DNA of 64,000 bases from Colwellia sp. GTDB lineage: Bacteria; Pseudomonadota; Gammaproteobacteria; Enterobacterales; Alteromonadaceae. The notes below the pieces were generated by a model that saw nothing but the letters and a program-made list of their open reading frames with translations, had not been told where the DNA came from and did no database searches. Position 1 is the stretch's first letter. Every line of letters begins with the position of its first letter. The translations under genes were made by a program, and so were the position numbers. This document shows, one piece after another, positions 9,443-19,100 of this stretch. The stretch covers positions 107,510 through 171,509 of the forward strand of contig JAHDIK010000008.1 of NCBI GenBank assembly GCA_020630795.1, given 5' to 3'.

Positions 9443-10144
9443 ATGCAAAAAACTCATATTCTGATCGTAGAAGACGAAGAAGTTACACGATTCAACCTAC
9501 GAAATTTATTTGAAGCGGAAGGTTATGTAGTATTCGAAGCCACTGACGGCGAAAGCATGGATCAGCAGCTGCAAAAGCACACCATGAATTTAGTCATTAT
9601 GGATATCAACTTACCAGGGAAAAATGGTTTATTACTCGCTCGCGAGTTAGCAAGCAACAAAGATCTAGGCCTTATTTTCTTAACAGGTAGAGATAGCGAT
9701 ATCGATAAAGTGTTAGGGCTTGAAATAGGCGCGGATGATTATTTAACAAAACCATTCAACCCGCGAGAGCTTACCATTAGAGCTCGCAATATTCTAAACC
9801 GCATAGCCAATCACACGACTGATTCAGAGAATGCTGTTATCAATTTCAACAATTGGACACTTGACGGCAACTCTAGAAAAATGACTTCTCCAACAGGTGA
9901 AGTAATTGCTATTCCTAGAGGTGAGTATAGAGCATTACACTTGCTTATAGAAAATGCAGGACAAATAGTAACGAGACAAGAGCTGATTAAAGAAATGACT
10001 GGGCGTGATTTACGCTCAAATGACAGAACGGTTGATGTAACAATTAGACGTTTACGTAAACATTTTGAATCGGTAGAAGGCTCACCAGAATTAATCAATA
10101 CTATTCACGGTGAAGGTTACAGGTTTGTAGGAAGCGTAGACTAA
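9443..10144 (+). CDS. arcA: Aerobic respiration response regulator ArcA
   Basis: A 233-residue OmpR-family regulator. The receiver domain holds Asp54 in [18 protein letters not shown], nearly word-for-word the E. coli ArcA sequence, and [19 protein letters not shown] follows. The C-terminal winged helix includes [15 protein letters not shown] and ends IHGEGYRF. ArcA globally represses aerobic respiration and TCA genes when oxygen is low. In E. coli it is phosphorylated through the hybrid kinase ArcB; in Shewanella the relay is split between ArcS and the separate HptA. An HptA-like gene lies convergent, 35 bp downstream, which fits the split version. Confidence 0.95.
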   Translation: MQKTHILIVEDEEVTRFNLRNLFEAEGYVVFEATDGESMDQQLQKHTMNLVIMDINLPGKNGLLLARELASNKDLGLIFLTGRDSDIDKVLGLEIGADDYLTKPFNPRELTIRARNILNRIANHTTDSENAVINFNNWTLDGNSRKMTSPTGEVIAIPRGEYRALHLLIENAGQIVTRQELIKEMTGRDLRSNDRTVDVTIRRLRKHFESVEGSPELINTIHGEGYRFVGSVD

Positions 10145-10163
10145 GCTACGCTTCTTATTATTT
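10131..10163 (+). terminator. Terminator overlapping the arcA stop codon
   Basis: A 9-bp stem GAAGCGTAG / CTACGCTTC (10131-10139 with 10146-10154) has a 6-nt loop containing the TAA stop. It is followed by the T-rich tract TTATTATTT. Confidence 0.65.
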
Positions 10164-10179
10164 GGTTAGCGCAAATTTA

Positions 10180-10527
10180 CTATACTTTGCTTAACCAAGA
10201 AAAGAATGCATCGGTTGCATTTTCATTAAGTTGCTTTAATTCATCAACCATCGTTTTCTTCGCGTCGCTTGACGCTTCACTTTTCTCAATTTCCACAAGC
10301 TTTTTGTGAACTTGTAGCAAGCCTACACTACCTGCAGCACCCTTCATTTTATGACAGCTTTCTTGCCACTCTCGTTGGAGCTCAACACTAAGGTTTTTAC
10401 TTATATCATCTATATAAATAACTGATTGCCCTAGATAAAGATCTAACATTTGCTGAACGACACTCTGACCTAAGTTGTCTAAGTACCCTTCGAGTAATGC
10501 TACATCTAAATGTGTGTTTTCGCTCAT
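10180..10527 (-). CDS. hptA: Stand-alone histidine phosphotransfer protein, HptA-like (ArcB Hpt homologue)
   Basis: A 115-residue single Hpt domain. CHKMKGAAGSVGL carries the phospho-accepting His59; E. coli ArcB has HKIKGAAGSVGL at the same place, and the preceding LDNLGQSVVQQML also resembles the ArcB Hpt start. In Shewanella, ArcB is replaced by ArcS plus a separate HptA that phosphorylates ArcA. This protein is the natural equivalent, and its convergent position beside arcA supports that. The hybrid kinase feeding it is not in the window, since the nearby kinase lacks a receiver. The domain call is firm; the ArcA partnership is inference from similarity and linkage. Confidence 0.85.
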   Translation of the reverse strand: MSENTHLDVALLEGYLDNLGQSVVQQMLDLYLGQSVIYIDDISKNLSVELQREWQESCHKMKGAAGSVGLLQVHKKLVEIEKSEASSDAKKTMVDELKQLNENATDAFFSWLSKV

Positions 10528-10832
10528 ACTTCATTCCTTATAATTGACAAACAGCGCACAACCTCCATTGTAACAAGCTATATTCAAAAGTCATACGTTC
10601 AATGTCACTTATTCCTTATAACGCCCATTTATATTGATTTTGACATAGCTTTCATTCAAAATAGCCGCGATTTTACGTAGGTCGCAAACAATTATTATTA
10701 TTATTTATCGCTTAAAGTGATAGAAAAACACTCACTTTAAAATTAAATTGCGATAGAATATGCGCCCTTGAATTTTATGCGGTTAGCACCACATAAGAGA
10801 TAACAACATTTTAGCTATATAGCGGAGTATAA
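10528..10832. other. 305-bp divergent intergenic region between hptA and folE2
   Basis: AT-rich spacer that must carry both the hptA (minus) and folE2 (plus) promoters. TTGACA occurs at 10640-10645 without a matching -10. The one clear structure is a 9-bp inverted repeat (10712-10740), listed separately. No small ORF or RNA gene was recognised. Confidence 0.5.
10712..10740. repeat. 9-bp inverted repeat upstream of folE2
   Basis: TTAAAGTGA (10712-10720) and TCACTTTAA (10732-10740) flank an 11-nt loop, about 92 bp before the folE2 ATG. It could be an operator or an RNA hairpin. It does not match the Zur consensus I would expect for a zinc-regulated folE2. Confidence 0.4.
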
Positions 10833-11759
10833 ATGCCAACATCAATGCCTGATATTGCCAATCACACTAAAGCACAAACAGAAGGTACTTTAGATTGGGT
10901 AGGTATGAGTAATATCGAGATGCCAATTATTGTTGCATCTAAAGACGAAGCAGAACGTATGGTTTCGGCTCACGTTGACGCATTTGTAAACCTAAAAGAA
11001 CCGAAAGCGAAAGGCATTCATATGTCTCGCTTATACCTTTTGCTAGATGATTTATCGAATAACGGCGTACTTAATCACCAAAGCCTAGTGTCATTGCTTG
11101 ATGGTTTTATTAGTAGCCATGAAGACTTGAGCGACAATGCAAAAGTACAGTTTAGCTTTGACTATCATTTACGCAGAAAATCTCTTATCAGTGGTAAGCA
11201 AGGTTGGAAAGCCTATCCTATTACGGTTACTGGCCGTATCAATAAAGGTGTATTAACAGTAGAGTTGTCGGTTGATATTCGATATTCATCAACCTGTCCT
11301 TGTTCAGCAGCTTTGGCTCGACAACTGATTCAAAAAGCGTTTAGTGAAAAGTTTACGGATCCTGAATCAACAGACCTTGAAAGTATTCATGCTTGGTTAG
11401 GTACAACAGAAGGCATTGTAGCTACGCCTCACAGTCAACGCTCAGTTGCTGAAATTAAAGTTATGCTAAACAAAGACACACATGAGTTTCCTATTACGCA
11501 TATTGTTGATTTGGTTGAAGATGCACTTCAAACACCTGTTCAAGCAGCGGTTAAACGCGAAGATGAACAAGAGTTTGCTCGCTTAAACGGTCAAAACTTA
11601 ATGTTTTGTGAAGATGCAGCGCGTCGCTTACAACATGCGATGAATCAAGTGAGTAGTTTTGATGACTTCTGGTTGAAAATAAACCATTTAGAATCACTAC
11701 ATGCGCATGATGCCGTGAGTGTTACCACAAAAGGTATAGAAAACGGTTATCAGCCATAA
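10833..11759 (+). CDS. folE2: GTP cyclohydrolase I, FolE2 type
   Basis: A 308-residue member of the FolE2 (type IB) family, unrelated in sequence to classical FolE. It converts GTP to dihydroneopterin triphosphate for folate and queuosine synthesis. [10 protein letters not shown] (Cys155, Cys157) includes the conserved metal-site cysteine, and HSQRSVAEI lies in the catalytic half. The type IB enzyme can use metals other than zinc and often backs up FolE under zinc limitation. CGGAG just before the start is the likely ribosome-binding site. No Zur box was recognised, so it may be the housekeeping enzyme here. It is monocistronic, closed by a hairpin. Confidence 0.94.
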   Translation: MPTSMPDIANHTKAQTEGTLDWVGMSNIEMPIIVASKDEAERMVSAHVDAFVNLKEPKAKGIHMSRLYLLLDDLSNNGVLNHQSLVSLLDGFISSHEDLSDNAKVQFSFDYHLRRKSLISGKQGWKAYPITVTGRINKGVLTVELSVDIRYSSTCPCSAALARQLIQKAFSEKFTDPESTDLESIHAWLGTTEGIVATPHSQRSVAEIKVMLNKDTHEFPITHIVDLVEDALQTPVQAAVKREDEQEFARLNGQNLMFCEDAARRLQHAMNQVSSFDDFWLKINHLESLHAHDAVSVTTKGIENGYQP

Positions 11760-11798
11760 TTTTTTTTCAATATAAATATTATTAGCACCCAATTTTTT

Positions 11799-11832
11799 GC
11801 TTAGCTTCTTCTTTAAAGAAGCTAAGCATATT
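11799..11832 (+). terminator. Hairpin terminator after folE2
   Basis: A 12-bp perfect stem (11799-11810 with 11816-11827; GCTTAGCTTCTT arm) has a 5-nt loop. The 3' tail (ATATTTC) is only moderately U-rich, so termination strength is uncertain. Confidence 0.55.
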
Positions 11833-12291
11833 TCACATATTCCCTCTCTCTAAAATCATACTAAACCAGCATTTTTAAAGGCATTGACGCTTTCTCTCTT
11901 GATGCAAATAATTCCTATTCACTCTAAAACACCTCATTCTGAATAAAAAGTGAATAAACAATGAATAAAGAAAAACCTTACAAGCTATGTAATAAATTTA
12001 CATAAATTATATCAAAATCTACCTATTATCAGACAAAATGAAACCTTACAAGCCTTTCAAGTTGCCGCTTACGTAAAGAAAAAGATATAAATATATAATT
12101 TTCATACACTTAACAACATGTAAGTAAATTACGAGCAAAAGCTCTATTTTTATTGACCTTTGCTTAATAAGTGTTTAATCTAGTGGGTTCCTCTTGGGTA
12201 AAAAACAGGGTGTTTATGCATTTTTTACATAACTTTATTCCTTTTTTAAACCTTGTATTGCCAAGACGATATAATAATTAGGAGAGACAAC
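11828..12291 (+). promoter_or_regulatory. Long AT-rich leader upstream of gltBD with direct repeats
   Basis: About 460 bp without a credible gene. It contains three TGAATAAA copies at 11-bp steps (11940, 11951, 11962) and a 13-bp direct repeat AAACCTTACAAGC at 11973-11985 and 12041-12053. An AT stem GTAAAAAA...TTTTTTAC (about 12197-12229) lies close to the gene. TATAAT occurs at 12270-12275 but is too close to the ATG and lacks a -35. The ribosome-binding site AGGAGA is at 12280-12285. Such a length suggests transcriptional control of nitrogen assimilation; no NtrC-type site was seen. Confidence 0.5.
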
Positions 12292-15200
12292 ATGCAGCTT
12301 TATGATCCCAACTTTCAAAAAGACAATTGTGGATTTGGTTTAATCGCCCATCAACATGGGGAAACAAGCCATAAGCTCATTAAAACGGCAATTCACGCAC
12401 TAGATCGAATGCAGCACCGAGGTGGTATAGCTGCGGACGGAAAAACTGGTGACGGTTGTGGTTTATTAATGCAAAAACCCGATTCGTTTTTCCGCGCTAT
12501 TGCGGAAGAAAACAATTGGCAATTAGGTCGTAAATATGCGGTTGGGATGATATTTTTAAATCCTGATCCTGTAGAGGCTGCTCTTTCTAAAAGGATTTTC
12601 GAAGAAGAATTATCAAGAGAAACATTAACAATTGTTGGCTGGAGGGTTGTACCAATAAACGTTTCTATATTAGGTGAAATTGCAGCAAGTAATTTACCTG
12701 CTATTGAACAAATTTTTGTAGACGCTCCTCCGGGTTGGCGTAATCGCGACCTAGAACGCCGTTTATATATGGCACGTCGTCGCGCTGAAAAACGTATAAC
12801 TGACGAACGCTTCTATGTTGCAAGCTTGTCATGTTCAGTAACTATCTACAAAGGCTTAATGATGCCTGTAGATTTACCGAACTTCTATTTAGATTTAGCT
12901 GATATTCGTTTACAAAGTGCTATTTGTGTTTTCCACCAACGCTTTTCAACGAATACATCACCTCAGTGGCACCTAGCGCAACCTTTCCGCTACTTAGCTC
13001 ACAACGGTGAAATCAATACGATTAAAGGTAACAGACAATGGAGTCGCGCTCGTACGTACAGATTCCAATCACCTCTACTACCTGATTTAAAAGATGCTGC
13101 ACCATTTGTTAACGAAAGTGGCTCAGATTCATCATCATTAGATAACATGCTTGAGCTATTTTTAGCCGGTGGTATGGATCTATACCGTGCAATGCGTTTG
13201 CTTATGCCTCCAGCATGGCAAAATAGCCCATGTATGGATGACGACTTAAAAGCATTTTATGAGTTTAACTCTATGCACATGGAACCATGGGATGGCCCAG
13301 CTGGTGTTGTAATGACAAACGGCCGTCATGTTGCATGTAACTTAGACAGAAATGGCTTACGCCCAGCTCGTTATGTAATAACTCGCAATGGTTTCATTAC
13401 GCTTGCTTCTGAAGTAGGCATTTGGGACTACGGTGAAGACGAAGTAGTTGAAAAAGGACGTGTTGGTCCAGGTGAAATGCTTGCTGTAGATACGTTTACA
13501 GGTAAAGTATTTAACTCTTCAGCTATCGACAACGAGTTAAAAGTTCGCCACCCATACCGTGAATGGTTAGATAAAAACATTCGTCGCCTCGTACCTTTTA
13601 ACGAGTTAGATGCCGAACTTATTGGTAAACGTGTATTTGATGATAGTGAAATATCCAAATACCACAAAATGTTTAACTACAGCTATGAAGAAATTCATCA
13701 AGTAGTGAAAACAATGGCGGAAAATGGCCAAGAAGCTACGGGCTCAATGGGTGATGACACACCAATGGCCGTTTTATCAAGCCAATCACGATCGTTATAC
13801 GATTACTTCCGTCAGCAGTTTGCTCAAGTAACCAACCCGCCGATAGATCCATTACGTGAACGCTATGTCATGTCATTGGGTACCTGTATTGGTCGTGAAC
13901 ACAACGTATTCAATGAAACAACAGGTCATGCAGATCGCATATTGTTTGAAACTCCAGTACTTATGTACACAGGATTAAAGCAATTACGTGAACTAGATCC
14001 TGAACACTACAGAAGTGAAACTATTTCATTAAACTACTCGCAAGAAGAAGGCTTAGAAGCTGCAATATTGCGCGTATGTGACGAAGCAGTGAACTCTGTA
14101 CGTAATGAAAATACCGTAATTCTTATCTTATCTGACCGTCAAATTGAAAAAGGTAAGTTACCTATTCCTGCTGCTATGGCTGTAGGTGCTGTTCAACAAC
14201 GTTTAGTGAAAGAACAACTTCGTTGTGATTCAAATATCATCGTTGAAACAGGTTCAGTAAAAGACTCTCATCAGTTTGCTGTATTACTTGGTTTAGGTGC
14301 TACTGCGATTTACCCGTTCTTAGCATTAGAAACTGTTGAACAGCTTGTTGAGCAAGGTCAAATTGAAGGTACGGCACGTGACGCTGTTATCAGCTACCGC
14401 AACGGCATAAACAAAGGCTTATTGAAAATACTTTCTAAAATGGGTATTTCAACTATCGCAAGTTACCGTTGTGCAGGCTTATTTGAAGTAATTGGTTTAA
14501 ATCAAAATATTATGGAACTTTGTTTCCCTGATTTACCAAGCCGCATTCAAGGTGCTGACTTTAGTGATATTGAACAAGATAATATCAACTTAGCGAGAAA
14601 AGCATTCTTACCGCATCAAAAAATCAACCATGGTGGTTTACTGAAATACGTACACAATGGTGAGTACCATGCATACAACCCTGACGTAGTAAACACACTA
14701 CAAAAGGCTGTTAAGTCTGGTGAATACTCAGATTACGTAACATATAAAGATACGGTAAATAATCGCCCAGTTGCTACATTACGCGATTTATTAGCACTGA
14801 AAGATGATACTGACAGTATTGATATTAGTCGTGTTGAACCAGACACTGAAATGTTCAAACGTTTCGACAGTGCTGCGATGTCAATTGGTGCATTAAGCCC
14901 TGAAGCTCACGAAGCATTAGCCATTGCTATGAACCGCTTAGGTGGTTACTCAAACTCTGGTGAAGGTGGAGAAGACGAACGCCGCTTTGGTACCGTTAAA
15001 AACTCTCGTATCAAACAAATTGCATCGGGTCGATTTGGTGTTACACCGCATTACTTAGTAAATGCTGACGTACTTCAAATCAAAGTTGCTCAAGGTGCAA
15101 AACCGGGTGAAGGTGGTCAATTACCGGGTGATAAAGTATCTCCGCTAATCGCAAAACTACGTTTCTCAGTACCAGGCGTAACGTTAATATCGCCTCCTCC

Positions 15201-16758
15201 GCATCACGATATATACTCAATTGAAGATTTAGCTCAGCTTATTTTCGATTTAAAACAAGTAAACCCTAAAGCAGTTGTTTCAGTAAAACTTGTATCAGGA
15301 CCCGGTGTAGGAACAATCGCCTCTGGTGTTGCCAAAGCTTATGCTGATTTCATCACAATTTCAGGTTACGACGGCGGTACTGCAGCAAGCCCATTAACAT
15401 CTGTTAAATATGCAGGTTGTCCTTGGGAGCTAGGTTTAGCTGAAGCTCACCAATCACTAGTTTCAAATGGCTTACGTCACAAAGTACGCTTACAAGTTGA
15501 TGGCGGTTTAAAAACTGGTTTAGATATTGTTAAAGCTGCTATTTTAGGTGCTGAAAGCTTCGGGTTTGGTACTGCGCCAATGGTTACTGTTGGTTGTAAA
15601 TTCCTACGTATATGTCACTTAAACAACTGTGCTACAGGTGTTGCCACTCAAGATGACGTATTACGTGAGAAGTTCTTTAAAGGCTTACCTGATCAAGTAA
15701 TGAACTACTTTAAGTTTGTAGCTCATGACGTACGTGAAATCTTGGCTCAGTTAGGTGTTGAAAGCTTAACAGATATTATTGGCAGAACTGATTTACTTGT
15801 TCCATTAGCCGGAATAAGTGCTAAGCAGCAAAAATTAGATTTATCACCAATTATTGCTCCAGTAGTGCCTGGTAACCATACTGCACATTACAAAACGGAA
15901 GAAAATACACCGTTCGACGATGGTCAGTTAAACCAACAAATGCTTGAAGCAGCATCTGATGCCGTAGCGCATAGTACAGGTGGTGAGTTTAGGTTTACCA
16001 TTCAAAATACAGACCGCTCAGTGGGGGCTGCACTTTCTGGTGAAATTGCACGTCATCACGGTGACCAAGGCATGGCTTCAAACCCAATCAAAGTTCATTT
16101 ATCTGGAACAGCAGGACAAAGTTTCGGTGTATGGAATGCTGGTGGCCTAGAAATCACGTTAACCGGTGATGCTAACGATTACGTTGGTAAAGGTATGGCT
16201 GGTGGTCAATTAACCATTAAGCCACCTAAAGGTGTTGCATATCAGTCTCACGAAACCATGATCATGGGTAACACCTGTTTATACGGTGCTACTGGCGGTA
16301 AGCTGTATGGTTGTGGCCGTGCTGGTGAGCGTTTTGCCGTACGTAACTCTGGTTGTTCTGCCGTTATCGAAGGAACTGGTGATCATACATGTGAATACAT
16401 GACTGGCGGTATTGTTACAATACTTGGCAGTGTAGGTGTTAACTTCGGTGCAGGTATGACAGGTGGTTTTGCTTACGTATTGGATGAAGCAAACGACTTA
16501 GACATTAGATTAAACAAAGAATCAATTGAGATGTTGTCTATCGACAGCGAAGACTTAACGATTCACCAAGAGCACTTGCGTGGCATTATCAGCCAACATT
16601 TTGAAGAAACAGGAAGTCTTCGTGCACAAGAGATTTTAAATAACTTTGATGCTTTTGCACCATTATTTAAGTTAGTTAAACCTAAAGCTACTGACGTAAA
16701 CACTTTGTTAGGTCACCGTAGCCGTTCATCTGCAGAACTTCGCGTTCAAGCACAGTAA
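12292..16758 (+). CDS. gltB: Glutamate synthase (NADPH) large subunit
   Basis: A protein of about 1,488 residues in the GOGAT order: an N-terminal class II glutaminase, a central domain, an FMN-binding synthase barrel and the GXGXG beta-helix. After a 12-residue propeptide, Cys13 starts the mature enzyme (CGFGLIAH), much shorter than the E. coli 42-residue leader. CKFLRICHLNNCATG provides the [3Fe-4S] cysteines. The enzyme transfers the amide of glutamine to 2-oxoglutarate, giving two glutamates. ATG 12292 is preferred over an upstream TTG because AGGAGA precedes it at good spacing and the propeptide length is sensible. gltD follows after 28 bp. Confidence 0.96.
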   Translation: MQLYDPNFQKDNCGFGLIAHQHGETSHKLIKTAIHALDRMQHRGGIAADGKTGDGCGLLMQKPDSFFRAIAEENNWQLGRKYAVGMIFLNPDPVEAALSKRIFEEELSRETLTIVGWRVVPINVSILGEIAASNLPAIEQIFVDAPPGWRNRDLERRLYMARRRAEKRITDERFYVASLSCSVTIYKGLMMPVDLPNFYLDLADIRLQSAICVFHQRFSTNTSPQWHLAQPFRYLAHNGEINTIKGNRQWSRARTYRFQSPLLPDLKDAAPFVNESGSDSSSLDNMLELFLAGGMDLYRAMRLLMPPAWQNSPCMDDDLKAFYEFNSMHMEPWDGPAGVVMTNGRHVACNLDRNGLRPARYVITRNGFITLASEVGIWDYGEDEVVEKGRVGPGEMLAVDTFTGKVFNSSAIDNELKVRHPYREWLDKNIRRLVPFNELDAELIGKRVFDDSEISKYHKMFNYSYEEIHQVVKTMAENGQEATGSMGDDTPMAVLSSQSRSLYDYFRQQFAQVTNPPIDPLRERYVMSLGTCIGREHNVFNETTGHADRILFETPVLMYTGLKQLRELDPEHYRSETISLNYSQEEGLEAAILRVCDEAVNSVRNENTVILILSDRQIEKGKLPIPAAMAVGAVQQRLVKEQLRCDSNIIVETGSVKDSHQFAVLLGLGATAIYPFLALETVEQLVEQGQIEGTARDAVISYRNGINKGLLKILSKMGISTIASYRCAGLFEVIGLNQNIMELCFPDLPSRIQGADFSDIEQDNINLARKAFLPHQKINHGGLLKYVHNGEYHAYNPDVVNTLQKAVKSGEYSDYVTYKDTVNNRPVATLRDLLALKDDTDSIDISRVEPDTEMFKRFDSAAMSIGALSPEAHEALAIAMNRLGGYSNSGEGGEDERRFGTVKNSRIKQIASGRFGVTPHYLVNADVLQIKVAQGAKPGEGGQLPGDKVSPLIAKLRFSVPGVTLISPPPHHDIYSIEDLAQLIFDLKQVNPKAVVSVKLVSGPGVGTIASGVAKAYADFITISGYDGGTAASPLTSVKYAGCPWELGLAEAHQSLVSNGLRHKVRLQVDGGLKTGLDIVKAAILGAESFGFGTAPMVTVGCKFLRICHLNNCATGVATQDDVLREKFFKGLPDQVMNYFKFVAHDVREILAQLGVESLTDIIGRTDLLVPLAGISAKQQKLDLSPIIAPVVPGNHTAHYKTEENTPFDDGQLNQQMLEAASDAVAHSTGGEFRFTIQNTDRSVGAALSGEIARHHGDQGMASNPIKVHLSGTAGQSFGVWNAGGLEITLTGDANDYVGKGMAGGQLTIKPPKGVAYQSHETMIMGNTCLYGATGGKLYGCGRAGERFAVRNSGCSAVIEGTGDHTCEYMTGGIVTILGSVGVNFGAGMTGGFAYVLDEANDLDIRLNKESIEMLSIDSEDLTIHQEHLRGIISQHFEETGSLRAQEILNNFDAFAPLFKLVKPKATDVNTLLGHRSRSSAELRVQAQ

Positions 16759-16774
16759 TAAGAACGCGAATTGA

Positions 16775-18202
<1,428 letters not shown>

Positions 18203-18220
18203 TCTCAAAATAATTAGGTT

Positions 18221-18255
18221 AAAGCCGATTCAACATTGTTGTTTCGGCTTTTTTT
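18221..18255 (+). terminator. Terminator of gltBD
   Basis: An 8-bp stem AAAGCCGA / TCGGCTTT with an inner 4-bp extension CAAC/GTTG and ATT loop, followed by a T-run to 18255. It is a textbook intrinsic terminator. Confidence 0.88.
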
Positions 18256-18340
18256 GTGACTAAAATTTGATGAGGTAAGTACGAAAATAACGTAAAACAC
18301 TGTAATACTTTGTGTTGTTTTATTTGAATATGCTACACAC

Positions 18341-18366
18341 AAAAAAGCCCGCATAAGCGGGCTTTT
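18341..18366 (-). terminator. Terminator of the Lys/Ser/Ala-repeat protein gene
   Basis: AAAAGCCCGC (18343-18352) pairs with GCGGGCTTTT (18357-18366) around ATAA. On the minus strand it ends in six T. It could also back up gltD termination on the plus strand. Confidence 0.85.
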
Positions 18367-18383
18367 AAACGCAATAGCTAAAC

Positions 18384-18920
18384 TTAGCTTTTAGTTTTAA
18401 CTTTGCTTGCTAACTTAGACTTAGCGTCTTTTGCTTTAGATTTTGCAGCAGACTTTTTCGTATTCGCTTTTGACTTAGCTGCTGATTTTTTTGACGCTGC
18501 TTTAGACTTTGCGTCAGATACTTTTGACTTAGCTTTAGACTTCGCCTTTGATTTAGCATCTGTTGCTTTAGACTTAGCCGCTGATTTTTTAGATTTTGCT
18601 TTAGACTTAGCCGCTGATTTTTTAGATTTTGCTTTAGACTTTAAGTCTGAAACTTTTGACTTTGCGTCTGCCGCTTTTGATTTAGCTTTAACCTTTGACT
18701 TTGCAGCTTTCGCTTCCAAAGCGCTTTTCTTCTTACCTACACGACAATGTGCAGAAACCTTAATGCCATCTTTACGTGCGTAGCCCTTTACCCACTTACA
18801 CGAGTTGCTTGCCGAACATGCAGATTGCGTTTTACCTTTACAGTCAGCTGCATTAGCTGATGACATTGTTAAACCTAAACCAACTACAACTGCAATTAAA
18901 CCTTTTAGTAATCCTTTCAT
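18384..18920 (-). CDS. Exported Lys/Ser/Ala-rich protein with 11-residue repeats (histone H1/LEA-like composition)
   Basis: A 178-residue protein in three parts. Residues 1-24 are a clear Sec signal peptide (MKGLLKGLIAVVVGLGL...SANA). Residues 25-66 hold four cysteines (27, 35, 41, 59; spacing C-x7-C-x5-C-x17-C), likely disulfide-bonded. Residues 67-176 tile exactly into ten 11-residue units such as KKSAAKSKAKS, strongly basic and without aromatics. Polycationic repeats resemble histone H1-like tails, while the 11-residue period resembles group 3 LEA helices; neither sets a function. Possible roles are binding extracellular DNA or anionic polysaccharide, or envelope protection. AGGAG precedes the ATG, and TATAAT lies about 40 bp upstream. 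A family name was not recognised. Confidence 0.8.
   Translation of the reverse strand: MKGLLKGLIAVVVGLGLTMSSANAADCKGKTQSACSASNSCKWVKGYARKDGIKVSAHCRVGKKKSALEAKAAKSKVKAKSKAADAKSKVSDLKSKAKSKKSAAKSKAKSKKSAAKSKATDAKSKAKSKAKSKVSDAKSKAASKKSAAKSKANTKKSAAKSKAKDAKSKLASKVKTKS
18565..18630 (-). repeat. Exact 33-bp tandem duplication in the repeat protein gene
   Basis: Bases 18565-18597 and 18598-18630 are identical. Each encodes one 11-residue unit (KSKKSAAKSKA register), and a third partial copy continues at 18631. This points to recent unit duplication or slippage. Confidence 0.9.
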
Positions 18921-19038
18921 GTGAATCTCCTACCTTCTATTTAAATTAAATTTGGCGCGATTATAAACAAATAAGCACTAACCGCCCACCTATATTAACA
19001 AATTTATAACAATTAGAGAAATCCGCAAAAAAAGCCAT

Positions 19039-19070
19039 AAAAAAAGCTCGAGTTATTCACTCAAGCTTTT
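19039..19070 (-). terminator. Terminator of the FabY-like gene
   Basis: The stem AAGCTtGAGT/ACTCgAGCTT has one internal mismatch and lies on the minus strand, followed by seven T (plus-strand A-run 19039-19045). Confidence 0.7.
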
Positions 19071-19100
19071 TATTACATTTGCGCCGTATAACGCTGCTAA

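Noticed and set aside
12270..12275. TATAAT just before gltB as its promoter
   Set aside because: Only 16 bp separate it from the ATG, it lies upstream of the ribosome-binding site with no room for a start, and no -35 is at proper spacing.
18403..18783. 126-codon open frame opposite the Lys/Ser/Ala-repeat gene
   Set aside because: It is the antisense reading of a low-complexity repeat with low stop-codon frequency; it has no ribosome-binding site and encodes only Phe/Asp/Ala/Leu repeats.
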